A DNA stretch of 42,495 nucleotides from NCBI RefSeq assembly GCF_004345605.1, contig NZ_SLVY01000027.1, forward strand, positions 1 through 42,495, written 5' to 3'. The notes under the pieces were generated by a model. The model searched no databases, was not told where the DNA came from, and saw nothing but the letters and a program-made list of their open reading frames with translations. The DNA comes from Rhodococcus sp. SMB37. GTDB taxonomy: Bacteria > Actinomycetota > Actinomycetes > Mycobacteriales > Mycobacteriaceae. The first letter of the stretch is position 1. Every line of letters begins with the position of its first letter. This document shows, in pieces, positions 23,964 to 32,742 of this stretch. The position numbers and the translations under genes were made by a program.

Positions 23964-24787
23964 CAGTGCACGTCAGGCCCTACCTCGTCGCGGATCGCGA
24001 TGCGGTTTTGAGCGACGCAGTACAGAACATCGGCTCGATCAACACCGACGGTCTCGGACAACTCGGATCGAAAGCGGTGTTCGAGCGCTGCGCGGGCATC
24101 GTGCGACAGCACATCGAGTTGTTCTGTGTACATTCGTTCATGCACGGCCCAGGCGCTCCCGAGATCGGTAGGGGTGAAGTGCACCTGTTCTTCGTGTATC
24201 TCGACGATGCGGAGACCGGCACGTTCGATATGTTCGCGGCACGCACCGGGTGTGCCGAGTGGTGCGCTGGGATCATCGATCATGATGCCAGTATCGGCGG
24301 TGAGGCGGCGGAAGAGTTCGGCAGCGGGTGGGTTTCCGGTCGCCATCGACGAGAACGCAATCCGGCCACCTGCGCTCAGGACTGAGGACCAGTTCGACAG
24401 TGCTTCTGTGATCGGTAAATACAGCAGGCCGGCCGAACACACGATAAGGTCCACATCGCCTTCGGTGATGACATCGGAGAGAGATGTGGCGTCGCCATGG
24501 ACGAATCGAATATTCGTCAGGGATTGATGGACGGTCTCGTGGCGTGCACGGTCGAGCATCTTCTGGGACATATCGACTCCGACTACGCGGATCGTCGGGT
24601 CGAGGCGGGCGATCGCGCGCGCTGCCATGCCGGTGCCGGTGCAGGCATCGATGACCGTCGTATGCGCGGTGACGTCGGCGATCTGCACGAGCCGTTCGGC
24701 GTAGTCACGGTGCCAGTTGCTGTGGCGATAGGTGTCTGCGCGGTCGTTGAATGCGTGTTCGACGAACTCCGGTTGGTGGGCTGACAT
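23963..24787 (-). CDS. Class I SAM-dependent methyltransferase
   Basis: 274 residues. TVIDACTGTGMAARAIARLDP is the SAM glycine loop (motif I, first strand and loop), VVGVDMSQKML binds the adenosine ribose, and VDLIVCSAGLLYLP plus VLSAGGRIAFSSM complete the Rossmann fold of UbiE/Methyltransf_11 type enzymes. ATG 24787 has GGAGG eight bases upstream. It is translationally coupled to the broken PNPOx-fold gene. The substrate is unknown. Confidence 0.8.
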   Translation of the reverse strand: MSAHQPEFVEHAFNDRADTYRHSNWHRDYAERLVQIADVTAHTTVIDACTGTGMAARAIARLDPTIRVVGVDMSQKMLDRARHETVHQSLTNIRFVHGDATSLSDVITEGDVDLIVCSAGLLYLPITEALSNWSSVLSAGGRIAFSSMATGNPPAAELFRRLTADTGIMIDDPSAPLGTPGACREHIERAGLRIVEIHEEQVHFTPTDLGSAWAVHERMYTEQLDVLSHDARAALEHRFRSELSETVGVDRADVLYCVAQNRIAIRDEVGPDVH

Positions 24788-24984
24788 CGTGTGGCCTCCG
24801 GTTCCTTTGGTTGTAGCGGTTCGACTCACCGCAACCATGACAGTCGCGGGGCCGTGTCATCATTCAAGGCTGGAACGGTGTCGGCAGCTCGTCGTACGCG
24901 TACGCGTTGAGTACCCGGCGGGACAGAGACGACCTGCCCGAACGTCGGTTCGCTGCCCTCGGCTTGGTCAACAGGATCTGGCGA

Positions 24985-25758
24985 TCACGCGGGCGGCTCT
25001 ATCGCGATGGCTTTTCGTGTGCGGCTGCATCGGGTGACGTAGGGCAGGGCGATCTCGTCGCGGCCGGCGAGGTCGGGATGCCTGTCGACGAGAGCGTCGA
25101 TACGCGCGAGCACCTTCGCGCGTGACACCGGATCCATCGTGATGATGTAGCTGCGCGAGGCGACCAGATCGAGCAATCCCGAGCGGGTGAGGCGGAAGGT
25201 CCATTCGAAGTCTGCGCGTTCGAGTTCGGCGAACGGGGGACCTACGTTGGGGCGATCGGTGCGCATGTCGATCTCGTCGCCGGTGCGCATGATCTGGCCC
25301 AGTTCGGCGACCCAGTCCACGCGCTCGTCACGGATGTTCCAGAGTAGGCCGAGTTGCCCACCACTTCGTAGGACCCGAGCCACTTCCGGTACTGCGAGAA
25401 CAGGGTCGACCCAATGCCATGCTTGGGCGACCAGCACAGCATCGACGGACTCGTCGTCGAGTGGGATGCGTTCTGCGGATCCGGCATGCACCGGAGTATC
25501 AGGAAGGGCGAGTGTGAACTCCTCCCGCATGCCGACGGATGGTTCCACGGCTACGACGTTCGGAATGTGCTCGATGAGGCTTCGGGTGAGCTGACCGGAT
25601 CCGGCGCCGAGATCGAGCACCCGGTCGGCCCCCGTCGGCAGTAGCCATTGCACCGCGTCCGCCGGGTATGGGGGCCGTCCTGCCCGGTATATGGATGCCG
25701 CCGCACCGAAGGAATGTGCCTGCGCCACCGAGTTCACACCGGTCTCCGTTTGCTCCAT
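24985..25758 (-). CDS. Class I SAM-dependent methyltransferase
   Basis: 257 residues. VLDLGAGSGQLTRSLIEHIP is motif I, VVAVEPSVGMREEF the acidic loop, PLDDESVDAVLVAQAWHWVDP and VLRSGGQLGLLWNIRD are the later Methyltransf_11 motifs; the AQAWHWxD segment is typical of a widespread actinobacterial group annotated only as methyltransferase. The N-terminus FGAAASIYRAGRPPYP also fits that group. ATG 25758 has no clear ribosome site. Divergent from the first Nudix gene. The 197 bases to the next methyltransferase gene (24788-24984) show no gene. Confidence 0.8.
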   Translation of the reverse strand: MEQTETGVNSVAQAHSFGAAASIYRAGRPPYPADAVQWLLPTGADRVLDLGAGSGQLTRSLIEHIPNVVAVEPSVGMREEFTLALPDTPVHAGSAERIPLDDESVDAVLVAQAWHWVDPVLAVPEVARVLRSGGQLGLLWNIRDERVDWVAELGQIMRTGDEIDMRTDRPNVGPPFAELERADFEWTFRLTRSGLLDLVASRSYIITMDPVSRAKVLARIDALVDRHPDLAGRDEIALPYVTRCSRTRKAIAIEPPA

Positions 25759-25897
25759 GTTGACGAGTATCCACTGGCCGCTCAGGTCAACGTTGCTGCG
25801 GTACCGTGCTTCTGGGTGCCCACGGACTGGTTGAATCGACGCGAGTCGAAGGGCCGCCCGGTGATCGTTCCGGCCGCACTGAATATGGTGGTCGACC

Positions 25898-26404
25898 ATG
25901 GCACCGCAGAAGCGTTCGACCTCACGGGTTCTTCTCGTCGATGACTGCGATCGGCTGCTGTTGTTGTGTGGCCGCGATCCACGTACACCGGGGGCGCGGT
26001 GGTGGTTCACGGTCGGGGGCGGTGTCGAAGCAGGTGAAGATCACAGACAGGCCGCTGTCCGGGAGGTCTGGGAGGAGACTCGGTTGACGATTCCGGCGTC
26101 GCGTCTGGGTCCGGTGGTGTGGACTCGGCAGACGCTGTACAGCGTCGATGGTCTCCGCTTCGACCAGTATGAGGAATATCGACTTGGCCGTGTCACTGCA
26201 GCTGAGGTTGCTCGGATGCAGATCGACACCACGGAAGCGCGGTACGGTCACCGTTGGTGGACGGTGGACGAGCTGGCCGGTACAGGTGAGACTGTGCGGC
26301 CGAAGATGATGGCGCAGTTGCTGCCCGAGGTTCTCACCGACGGCGGCAGAAGTTGTGTGGCTGTGCATCTGGGCGACTTCAACGAGGACACCGACCTCGA
26401 TTAG
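25898..26404 (+). CDS. Nudix hydrolase (first of three)
   Basis: 168 residues. The Nudix box reads GGVEAGEDHRQAAVREVWEE followed by TRL: the metal-binding REVWEE core is intact while the usual final glycine is arginine. It begins VLLVDDCDRLLLLCGRDP and has the WTVDEL turn at residue 125. The group hydrolyses nucleoside diphosphates linked to other moieties. Start ATG 25898. The substrate is unknown. Confidence 0.85.
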   Translation: MAPQKRSTSRVLLVDDCDRLLLLCGRDPRTPGARWWFTVGGGVEAGEDHRQAAVREVWEETRLTIPASRLGPVVWTRQTLYSVDGLRFDQYEEYRLGRVTAAEVARMQIDTTEARYGHRWWTVDELAGTGETVRPKMMAQLLPEVLTDGGRSCVAVHLGDFNEDTDLD

Positions 26405-26503
26405 CAGCGAATTGCGGTTGTAGATGCTCGCCCGGCCGCGGTGCCTCCGAGGCGGCGCCCTGCCCGGGCGTTGTGTGTCGCTGGTGCCCGCTACCGTGGG
26501 CGA

Positions 26504-26974
26504 GTGAACGATCGCTTTCAGGTGGTGCCGGCCGTCTATGTGCTGTTCCTTCGTGAGTACGGCGATCGTGAGCAGGTCCTGCTCCAGTTGCGGGAGGGAA
26601 CGGGCTACCTGGACGGGTATTGGGCTCATGCAGCGGCGGGACATGTCGAGCGGGGTGAGTCGGTTTTCGACGCTGCTGTTCGTGAGTGTGCCGAGGAACT
26701 CGGAATCGCGGTCGATCCGGGTGACCTCGTGGCGCTGACCACGTTGCATCGACAGCAGCGTCCCGGTCTCTCTTACAAGGACCACCGGGCGGACTTCTTT
26801 GTCGAGTGCCGGCACTGGTCATCCGAGCCGAGACTGATGGAACCGGAAAAGGCAGCAGCTTTACAGTGGTTCGATGTGGAAGACCTTCCGACTCCGATGG
26901 TCCCGCATGAAGCGTTCGTGCTCGAAGGGCTGCTCGAAGGACGGTTGGCGCCGATTCACTCCATCGGCTTCTGA
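26504..26974 (+). CDS. Nudix hydrolase (second of three)
   Basis: 156 residues. Nudix box AGHVERGESVFDAAVRECAE with ELGI following is complete (GX5EX7REUXEEXGU). The N-terminus VVPAVYVLFLREYGDREQVL and the aromatic GYLDGYWAHAAAGH before the box are typical of the ADP-ribose/(d)NTP pyrophosphatase-like group. GTG 26504 is used since the homologous strand begins eight residues later. Its relation to the flanking Nudix genes is by proximity only; the three proteins differ well beyond the box. Confidence 0.85.
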   Translation: MNDRFQVVPAVYVLFLREYGDREQVLLQLREGTGYLDGYWAHAAAGHVERGESVFDAAVRECAEELGIAVDPGDLVALTTLHRQQRPGLSYKDHRADFFVECRHWSSEPRLMEPEKAAALQWFDVEDLPTPMVPHEAFVLEGLLEGRLAPIHSIGF

Positions 26975-27244
26975 ATCGACAGCCGCGATGCCGTCCGGCG
27001 ACCTTGCCGCAGGGTAGGTGATATGTCATATTTCGCAGTTCACCGTGCGTTCTCGAGGTCCGGGGTGTGTCCGAACGCTGATCAGGTGGAGGGCCGCAAT
27101 GTCGTCGAGCGGAACAAGCTCCTGTAGTGGCGCGGGATCGCGATGCGCAATGAGAAGCTCGCGCGCAGCTACCACGCTGGGCGCTGCCTCGCTCCCACAT
27201 TCCACTGGCAAAGGGTGGGATCGCGCAGTCCTACAGTGGACTGC
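26975..27244. other. Spacer with an ATATGTCATAT near-palindrome
   Basis: No convincing gene. ATATGTCATAT (27021-27031) is symmetrical around one base, and GATATGTCAT recurs at 30354, so it may be a promoter or regulator site. A short minus-strand frame (27026-27211) reads like protein (ELVPLDDIAALHLISVRT) but has no partner or ribosome site. Confidence 0.25.
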
Positions 27245-27715
27245 GTGTCATCGATCAGGAACATCTCGGTAGGGCTGGCCATCCGCTCGGGGCGTGTTCT
27301 CGTGCTCGATGGTGTGGACCGGGTGACGGGCGAGGCGTTTCACCGCGCGATCGGGGGCGGCATCGAATTCGGTGAGACTGCCGAGGCGGCGCTGAGACGG
27401 GAGTTCACTGAGGAACTGGGCGTCACACTCGGAGCTGTCGAACTACTGGTAGTGGTGGAGAACATCTTCGAGTACGAGGGCAACCCGGGACACGAGATCG
27501 CCCACGTTTTCGCGGTCGAGTCACCCGAGATCGATGCGATTCCTCTGGATGCGCGGTTACGGGTGCTCGACGAAGGCAGCCCGGTCCGATGGGTCTCGAT
27601 AGGTGACGCGCACGGTCCCTTCTATCCGACCGGCGTCGCGGAGATCCTGGACACGCTTGTGGGTCGGGCCGATCGGACGGCAACGGTGTCGAGCAGCACG
27701 TCCGAGGGTGTGTAG
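27245..27715 (+). CDS. Nudix hydrolase (third of three)
   Basis: 156 residues. Nudix box GGIEFGETAEAALRREFTEE then LGV is complete. ISVGLAIRSGRVLVLDGVD starts the domain and LRVLDEGSPVRWVSIGD ends it. GTG 27245 is used because the conserved first strand follows six residues later; longer in-frame starts are not protein-like. It ends two bases before the broken uridine kinase-like gene, so the two were probably one transcription unit. Confidence 0.85.
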   Translation: MSSIRNISVGLAIRSGRVLVLDGVDRVTGEAFHRAIGGGIEFGETAEAALRREFTEELGVTLGAVELLVVVENIFEYEGNPGHEIAHVFAVESPEIDAIPLDARLRVLDEGSPVRWVSIGDAHGPFYPTGVAEILDTLVGRADRTATVSSSTSEGV

Positions 27716-27717
27716 CA

Positions 27718-28151
27718 ATGGGTGAGACCGTCATGATCATCGCAGAGAAGATCCTGCGGGCTTTCCCTCTGGTTGAGCGTTCATCGCGGTCGATGGCGTC
27801 GATGGGAGCGGTAAGAACGTCTTCTCGGCACTGCTCGTGCATCAGCTGCATCCGCGGCTCGCCGTCGTGTTGCATGCCGATGACTTTCTCAATCCCGCGT
27901 TGAGGGCGTACGCCCTCGATCGGCTGCGGCCTGATGGTGATGGTTGGTACCGCCCGGCCTCGTACGATTCGGAAGCCGACACGGTCACCTGCCCGATGCC
28001 GCTGTATGCCCCTGTTGACGCGCCCGTGCTGGTCGACGGTCTGTTTCTTCATCGCGACGAACTCGTGGACTTGTGGGACATGTCGATCTTTCTGGACGTG
28101 CCGTTCGCCAGGCAGGCGCGCGCGAGAACGAGGCCCGGACTGCCGCGCTGA
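27718..28151 (+). pseudogene. Decayed uridine kinase-like P-loop gene
   Basis: Begins MGETVMIIAEKILRAFPLVER, then a one-base loss at 27780-27781 shifts to a frame with FIAVDGVDGSGKNVFSALLV (P-loop GVDGSGKN), LAVVLHADDFLNP and RPDGDGWYRPASYDS, LVDGLFLHRDELVDLWDMSI. The 30-40 residues normally between ADDFLNP and the WYRPASYD segment are mostly missing, and the C-terminus after FLDVPF is cut short, so more than a sequencing error is involved. Intact relatives are annotated as uridine kinases. Confidence 0.75.
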
Positions 28152-28237
28152 GTATGTCGGGTATTTCGGACATGTATTCGGTGGCGAATGTCGAACTCGG
28201 GTGCTCGTCGACATCCACGGTGGGGTGATGTAGAGGC

Positions 28238-28576
28238 GGCGAAGGCGTTCGCGCGGGGATCCGGTTGTTCGGCGCCTTGGCGTTCATCGCCGAAGCACTC
28301 GGAGCTGCGCTCCCGAAAGAACTTCGCGTCGCCTACGATTTCTTCGTCGACGACAGTGCCACGAGGTTGCTGCTCGACTCCGGGCGGACCCAGCTCGCTC
28401 CCGATCCCATGCAGAGGTCGGCTGATGATGTTGTCGTCCGCTGCGGTGCGCCTGTGCTTGCCGCGATCGTCGGCGGTCGTATCGATATCGCCGACGCGAC
28501 ACGCGACGACCACGTGCACGTCGAGGGCGAGCCCGTCGCTGCGCAGGCTCTTCTGTCGCTGATCCAGTCGAGGTAG
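28238..28576 (+). pseudogene. Fragment with an SCP2-like C-terminal domain
   Basis: About 110 codons read RLFGALAFIAEALGAALP, YDFFVDDSATRLLLDSGRT, DDVVVRCGAPVLAAIVGG, DHVHVEGEPVAAQALLSLI. The last part looks like the sterol-carrier-type domain found at the C-terminus of some HxlR-type regulators. The frame is closed by a stop at 28226, there is no start other than TTG 28265, and no helix-turn-helix is present, so the N-terminal half appears lost. Family assignment is tentative. Confidence 0.4.
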
Positions 28577-28658
28577 GTCCGCCGCGGTAGCAGCACATCC
28601 CGCATTGCGGACTTGCACGGGTACCCGTGCGACACGGCGAACGGCTTGGATTTCTTCG

Positions 28659-29374
28659 CTACAACACGCACGCCCATCCAGCAGTATCGCTCTCACTCGG
28701 GATTGCCATGATCGCATGCCCCACAAACACGAGAACATCGAACCAGTGCGCCTCGGCAGGACTGAGGGGCCATGCGGATTCGTATCCGGCGCGCAGCATG
28801 TGTCTTGCCGCTGGCGGTATCGGCCGCCAGTTGGTGAATCGTGTCCCGAGGTAGACGCTGGCCTTGGCCAGGTCGCTCACGCGGTGCTCACATGCCACTT
28901 CGTCGAAATCGAGCACCCCGACAACCTGGGAATGCCGTATCAGGATGTTGGCTGCGCGAAAATCGTTGTGCACCAGCTGAGGCTCGTCCTCGAGCTCGAG
29001 AAGCCCCGACAGGAGAGTCTCGAGTCGGCGTGATGCGTCCGGTGCATATCCGCGATCCTGGGTGGCGAGCCACTCCTCGATCCGCTCCCTTATAATCGCG
29101 GGGTGCGGCGACGCCAGTGCAGGGTCGTGCTGAACGCTACCGAGTACTCGATGGATGTGGGCCAGGCATGCTCCCGCCGAATGGACCGCGCTCTGGTCGT
29201 TGATGTCCAACCGGTCTCCGGACAGTTCCGGAACGACGGTGACCGATAGTGCACCTGTCGGACCGTCGAGATCCAGTTTTTGGCTGCGGCGAAGCTGTCG
29301 AACCCGAATCGTGTCCGGAGCGCGGTCTGCGGGTCGGCCGTTTCCCACAGCATCGACAATCCTGGTGGCAGCAT
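28659..29374 (-). pseudogene. Aminoglycoside phosphotransferase-like gene with a frameshift
   Basis: Starts at ATG 29374 (MLPPGLSMLWETADPQTALR, then FGFDSFAAAKNW) and breaks at a five-T run (29277-29281; A-run on the coding strand), continuing in another frame as GALSVTVVPELSGDRLDI. The kinase core is intact: LVHNDFRAANILI (catalytic HND...N, the usual HGD glycine being asparagine) and GVLDFDEVACEHRVSDLAK (DFD magnesium site). One added A would restore the frame, so this may be a sequencing error or a phase-variable tract. Substrate unknown; belongs to the APH/choline kinase superfamily. Confidence 0.7.
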
Positions 29375-29628
29375 CGTTCGACTGTGACCAGGCGCGTCGG
29401 CGCCGTCCGCGCGGAGAACGATCTACTCGAAGTCCGCGCCGCAGGCCCAATCAACAAGAGACCGCGATCCGCTCCACGTTCGCGACCGCATCCGGTGCAG
29501 TCGGAAATCGGCGGCAGCCAGGACGTGTCATCAGCGCAGATCAACCCCTGAACTCTCGCCGGTGCTCCTGGGTCGTCCGTGGCCACGGCTATCGTTCGTG
29601 GTGTATCTGCGACGACGGAGGTCCGATC

Positions 29629-30343
29629 GTGTGTGGCCGCTATGCAAGCACCAGTACCCGAGCTCATCTGCTCGCCGCCTACGACGCCGTCGAGACGGTG
29701 GGGGAGGAGTTGCCGCCGGCGTACAACATCGCCCGACCCAGCACGTGAACGTGGTGCTCGAACGCGCGCCGCGCACCGCACCGGACGCGGATCAGGTGCG
29801 GATGGTGTCGTCTCAGGTCAAATGGGGTTGGTGCCGTCGTGGGCGAAGGACCCGAAGATCGGGTCGCGGATGATCAACGCGCGGTCGGAGACGATCACGA
29901 GCAAACCGGCGTTCAAGGCGGCCGCGGCCCGCCGACGCTGCGTGTTGCCGGCGGACGGGTACTTCGAGTGGATGAAGAACGACGGCGGCAAGAAGATTCC
30001 GTTCTTCCTCCACGGTGACGGGCCGGTGTCGATGGCCGGCCTGTACGAATTGTGGCCGAATCCGGATCTGCCCAAGGATGATCCCGATCGGTGGTTGTGG
30101 ACGTGCACGGTGCTCACGCGGCCGGCGACCGACGTTGCCGGCCAGGTGCACGACCGGTCGCCGGTGATCCTTCCGGATACGTTCGTCGGTCCGTGGCTTG
30201 ATCCGGCGTTGATCGATCGTGACGATGTGGATGCGTTGCTGAATTCGGTTCCGGAGCCGCATCTGGATCTGTATGAGGTGAGTACGGCGGTGAACTCGCC
30301 GCGCAACAACGACCCGGAGTTGTTGCGTCCTGTGCACCGGTGA
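29629..30343 (+). pseudogene. SOS response-associated peptidase (SRAP/HMCES-type) gene with two frameshifts
   Basis: GTG 29629, seven bases after GGAGG, starts (M)CGRYASTSTRAHLLAAYDA with the catalytic Cys2. The frame breaks at YNIA (one C missing near 29733), continues as QHVNVVLERAPRTAPDADQV, and breaks again at KWG (one T missing near 29828) into LVPSWAKDPKIGSRMINARS, ARRRCVLPADGYFEW and a normal C-terminus. The family crosslinks to abasic sites in single-stranded DNA. All catalytic residues (Cys2, N of YNIA region, E in GYFEW, and the C-terminal MxxxH-equivalent region) can be traced across frames. Both losses are in homopolymers. Confidence 0.8.
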
Positions 30344-30743
30344 GTGCATAGGGGATATGTCATCTGACCAGGTGAGCATGAAACTGCTTCAGAAGCCATC
30401 CGGGAACCGCGTAGACAAGGCGATGAAGAGCCTCGAAAGCGAGGCAGAGGCGGCGCGTTTCGAGCTCGGGTGAGGTGCACGCCGATCCGGACGGCCCGCT
30501 CGGCGTATCTGCGCCCGGCCGCCGATCGGGCCTCGGATGAGAAGGGCAGGAACGTTGTCGGGGGTGACGAACAGGCTGAGCCGCGAGGTGATGGCGCTGA
30601 CGTCGGCGAGGAATCACCTCGACGATGTGCGCCGCACTGTGTGACAGGTCCCCGGCCGGAGATATTGTCAAGATCTGTGGATCGCCCATCATCGCTCGCG
30701 GTGGATTCCGTGCTTTGTGGTGAGGTTTTGGGATACTGCGGGT
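30344..30743. other. 400-base stretch without a supported gene
   Basis: No frame with start, ribosome site and homology. A stop-bounded minus-strand frame (about 30400-30620) reads FLADVSAITSRLSLFVTPDN, which is protein-like and may be a gene remnant. GATATGTCAT at 30354-30363 repeats a motif seen at 27020. Confidence 0.3.
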
Positions 30744-31157
30744 ATGGCGTTTCGTGACGATCCCGGTGGTGACCAGTTCTTTGCGCTGCGCACGTTCCGA
30801 CGAGACGGTTCGGCGAGGACGACGCCGGTGTGGCTGGCATCTGCCGGTGGCCGCTGGTATGGGTATACGCCCGCTCGCTCGTGGAAGGTCGAACGGATCC
30901 GGCGCAACCCTCGGGTTGAGATCGCGTCGTCGACCTTCGATGGAACCCCGACAGGACCGTGGCGGTCGGGCTCGGCGCGAGTGCTGCCCGCGCATGAGTT
31001 ACGCAACGCGAAGCGGGCGATGACCGCGAAATATGGCAATAAGTTCCGTGTATTCGTGATCACCACGCTGTTCGGCAGCCCTCGGAAACACGGTGGACGG
31101 GCGGTTGGGTTGGAAATCAGCCTCGACGCCGGGCCGTCGGCCATGCCTGCGACATGA
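30744..31157 (+). CDS. PNPOx-fold, probably F420- or flavin-dependent, oxidoreductase
   Basis: 137 residues. FFALRTFRRDGSARTTPVWL and RWYGYTPARSWKVERIRRNP are the two halves of the split-barrel cofactor site in PPOX-class F420-dependent enzymes (phosphate-contacting S-W-K-V-x-R-I pattern); PWRSGSARVL follows. Mycobacteriales encode many. ATG 30744 is used; GATACT ten bases upstream could be a -10 element, which would make the mRNA nearly leaderless. Substrate unknown. Confidence 0.8.
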   Translation: MAFRDDPGGDQFFALRTFRRDGSARTTPVWLASAGGRWYGYTPARSWKVERIRRNPRVEIASSTFDGTPTGPWRSGSARVLPAHELRNAKRAMTAKYGNKFRVFVITTLFGSPRKHGGRAVGLEISLDAGPSAMPAT

Positions 31158-31481
31158 GGTGCGCCGGGTCGTTCCGGTCGCCGATCAACCTGAGGTCGCC
31201 TGGCGGATGAAGTGTGACCGCAGTACGTCCTTCTTCTCGCAACTCGTTGGTGCGAGTGCGACGAGCGTGGTGATTCGCAAGTACGTCCCGTAGCTCGATG
31301 AGGCAATCGAGGAGACGGCATGGTCTTTTGTGCTCTGTGTGCTGCTTTGCAGATTGGATATTGCTGTGGCCTTCACTGACGGTGAGATTCCCTTGTTCCG
31401 GCTTGCCGGGTAGATCCAGCCCGGATTCGCAGCTCGACGCTCACTCCGCCGTTGGCTACCGATCACACCTACGCTCAGTGC
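31158..31481. other. 324-base spacer without a supported gene
   Basis: A plus-strand frame ending at 31293 (SFFSQLVGASATSVVIRKYVP region) has protein-like character but no start or recognisable family; it could be a remnant. The last 180 bases before the barstar-domain gene are less GC-rich in places and presumably hold its promoter; no clear element was seen. Confidence 0.25.
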
Positions 31482-32441
31482 ATGGTACGTAGCGCGTTGT
31501 TCGACCCGACCGACCACGACCTGTTCAGCGAGCAGCGACAACGCTTCGACTGGAGTTTGCTGCAGAACGGCAACGTCTTTCGGTACGACACTTTCTTCGA
31601 GCTCGATAGCGCCTGCGGTCGGCTCACTGGCCTGGGGTATCTCGTGCATCGTATCGACGCACACGCCTGGACCTCGGTCGAGGACATGTACGACGCCTTT
31701 GCCGAAGCAATGTCCTACCGCCGTTCCTACGGCGGTGGCCTTGGGGCGTTCAGCGATGTGTTCGCAGACGTCGGTACCTACGTCTTCGGCAGTGATCCCG
31801 AGACCACCGGCACGGTGTTGGCGATCGCCGGGTTCGACACGCTGATGGGTGTCGATGCCCGCACTGCTCGCGTGATCCTGGATGTGTTCGCCCGGGAGGC
31901 GAGGTTGGCGGGCTTGTACGGTCACCCGATGCTGTGTCTCGTCGAATCGACTGCCACCGACCTCGGACCGGTCGGAGGAACGGACGTCTACCGCGGCAGC
32001 GTCTGGGTCGTCGAACCGGATCCACCAGACCCTTTTCGCCTCGATGATCTGGTCGAGCACACACTTCTCGTGTTCGTCACCGACCCTGCCGACTACCTCG
32101 CCGATCTCCGTCCGCTGCTGACCGATCTTCTCACCCCTATCGGACGGTGGCAGGTCCTCGAGCCGGTCCTGATTACCGACCCGACCGCGGTGAGCAATGG
32201 CGGGCGCAATGCCCGGCATCGTCCCGAACCGCTGCCTCAGGACGCGGGGTTGTGGCAGTTCTCCATCGGGATCAGAGGGGAAGGCGATCACAATGAGCTG
32301 GGCGACCAGTTGGTACGCGCTCACCATGACGCGGGGTTGCACTTCGAGGGAATGTTCTCCCGGTTCTACGCGGCCGGCACCGAGGAACACGGCCACGCGC
32401 TCGACAAGTACTCCGAACTTCGCGACGGAACCGGCATTTGA
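31482..32441 (+). CDS. Barstar-domain protein with a C-terminal extension
   Basis: 319 residues. Residues about 25-185 follow the barstar (ribonuclease inhibitor) family: LGYLVHRIDAHAWTSVEDMY, then AEAMSYRRSYGGGLGAFSDV (the helix and YYGxxLxAxxD pattern), an ATGTVLAIAGFD strand and LYGHPMLCLVES. The final 130 residues contain GLWQFSIGIRGEGDHNELGD and belong to no family I can name. Barstar domains act as immunity proteins against barnase-type RNases; no toxin gene is adjacent, so it is an orphan immunity-like protein. ATG 31482 is the first codon before the conserved region. Confidence 0.65.
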   Translation: MVRSALFDPTDHDLFSEQRQRFDWSLLQNGNVFRYDTFFELDSACGRLTGLGYLVHRIDAHAWTSVEDMYDAFAEAMSYRRSYGGGLGAFSDVFADVGTYVFGSDPETTGTVLAIAGFDTLMGVDARTARVILDVFAREARLAGLYGHPMLCLVESTATDLGPVGGTDVYRGSVWVVEPDPPDPFRLDDLVEHTLLVFVTDPADYLADLRPLLTDLLTPIGRWQVLEPVLITDPTAVSNGGRNARHRPEPLPQDAGLWQFSIGIRGEGDHNELGDQLVRAHHDAGLHFEGMFSRFYAAGTEEHGHALDKYSELRDGTGI

Positions 32442-32642
32442 GGAATGTTCACGGTAAGCGGCCGCTCCGATTGGGTGGGGAGGCGGCGAGGCGCATCGAC
32501 GGTCTTGGGTTGCGTGACGCTATCTGTCAAGCGCCTCGGGCTCCGGTAACTGGGCGACGGCGTCGGTATCGACATCGGTCAGGACTTCGAGTGCATCGGC
32601 TCGCGCGGATGGTTCGAGGTAATTGCTGTCATTGTCACCGTA

Positions 32643-32656
32643 CCGATGATCATCGG
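32643..32656. promoter_or_regulatory. CCGATGATCATCGG palindrome upstream of the LexA-like gene
   Basis: A perfect 14-base palindrome 86 bases before the chosen LexA-like start (20 before an upstream GTG). It is unlike the actinobacterial SOS box (CGAAC-N4-GTTCG type) and could be the operator of this divergent LexA-like protein. A second short repeat, GCTCC-N6-GGAGC (32661-32676), follows. Confidence 0.4.
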
Positions 32657-32742
32657 GCCGGCTCCATCATGGGAGCGTGACCATCTGGTTGCATCCCCGC
32701 ACCGTGCTCGAGCGTGCCGACACGACCACCTACGATTCTTCG

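Noticed and set aside
27026..27211. 61-codon minus-strand frame with protein-like sequence
   Set aside because: No ribosome site, partner gene or recognisable family, so it is noted only as a possible remnant.
31185..32396. 403-codon minus-strand frame opposite the barstar-domain gene
   Set aside because: No family features, while the plus strand reads as a barstar-type protein.
32560..32742. SOS box upstream of the LexA-like gene
   Set aside because: No CGAAC-N4-GTTCG-type site was found; only the unrelated CCGATGATCATCGG palindrome is present.
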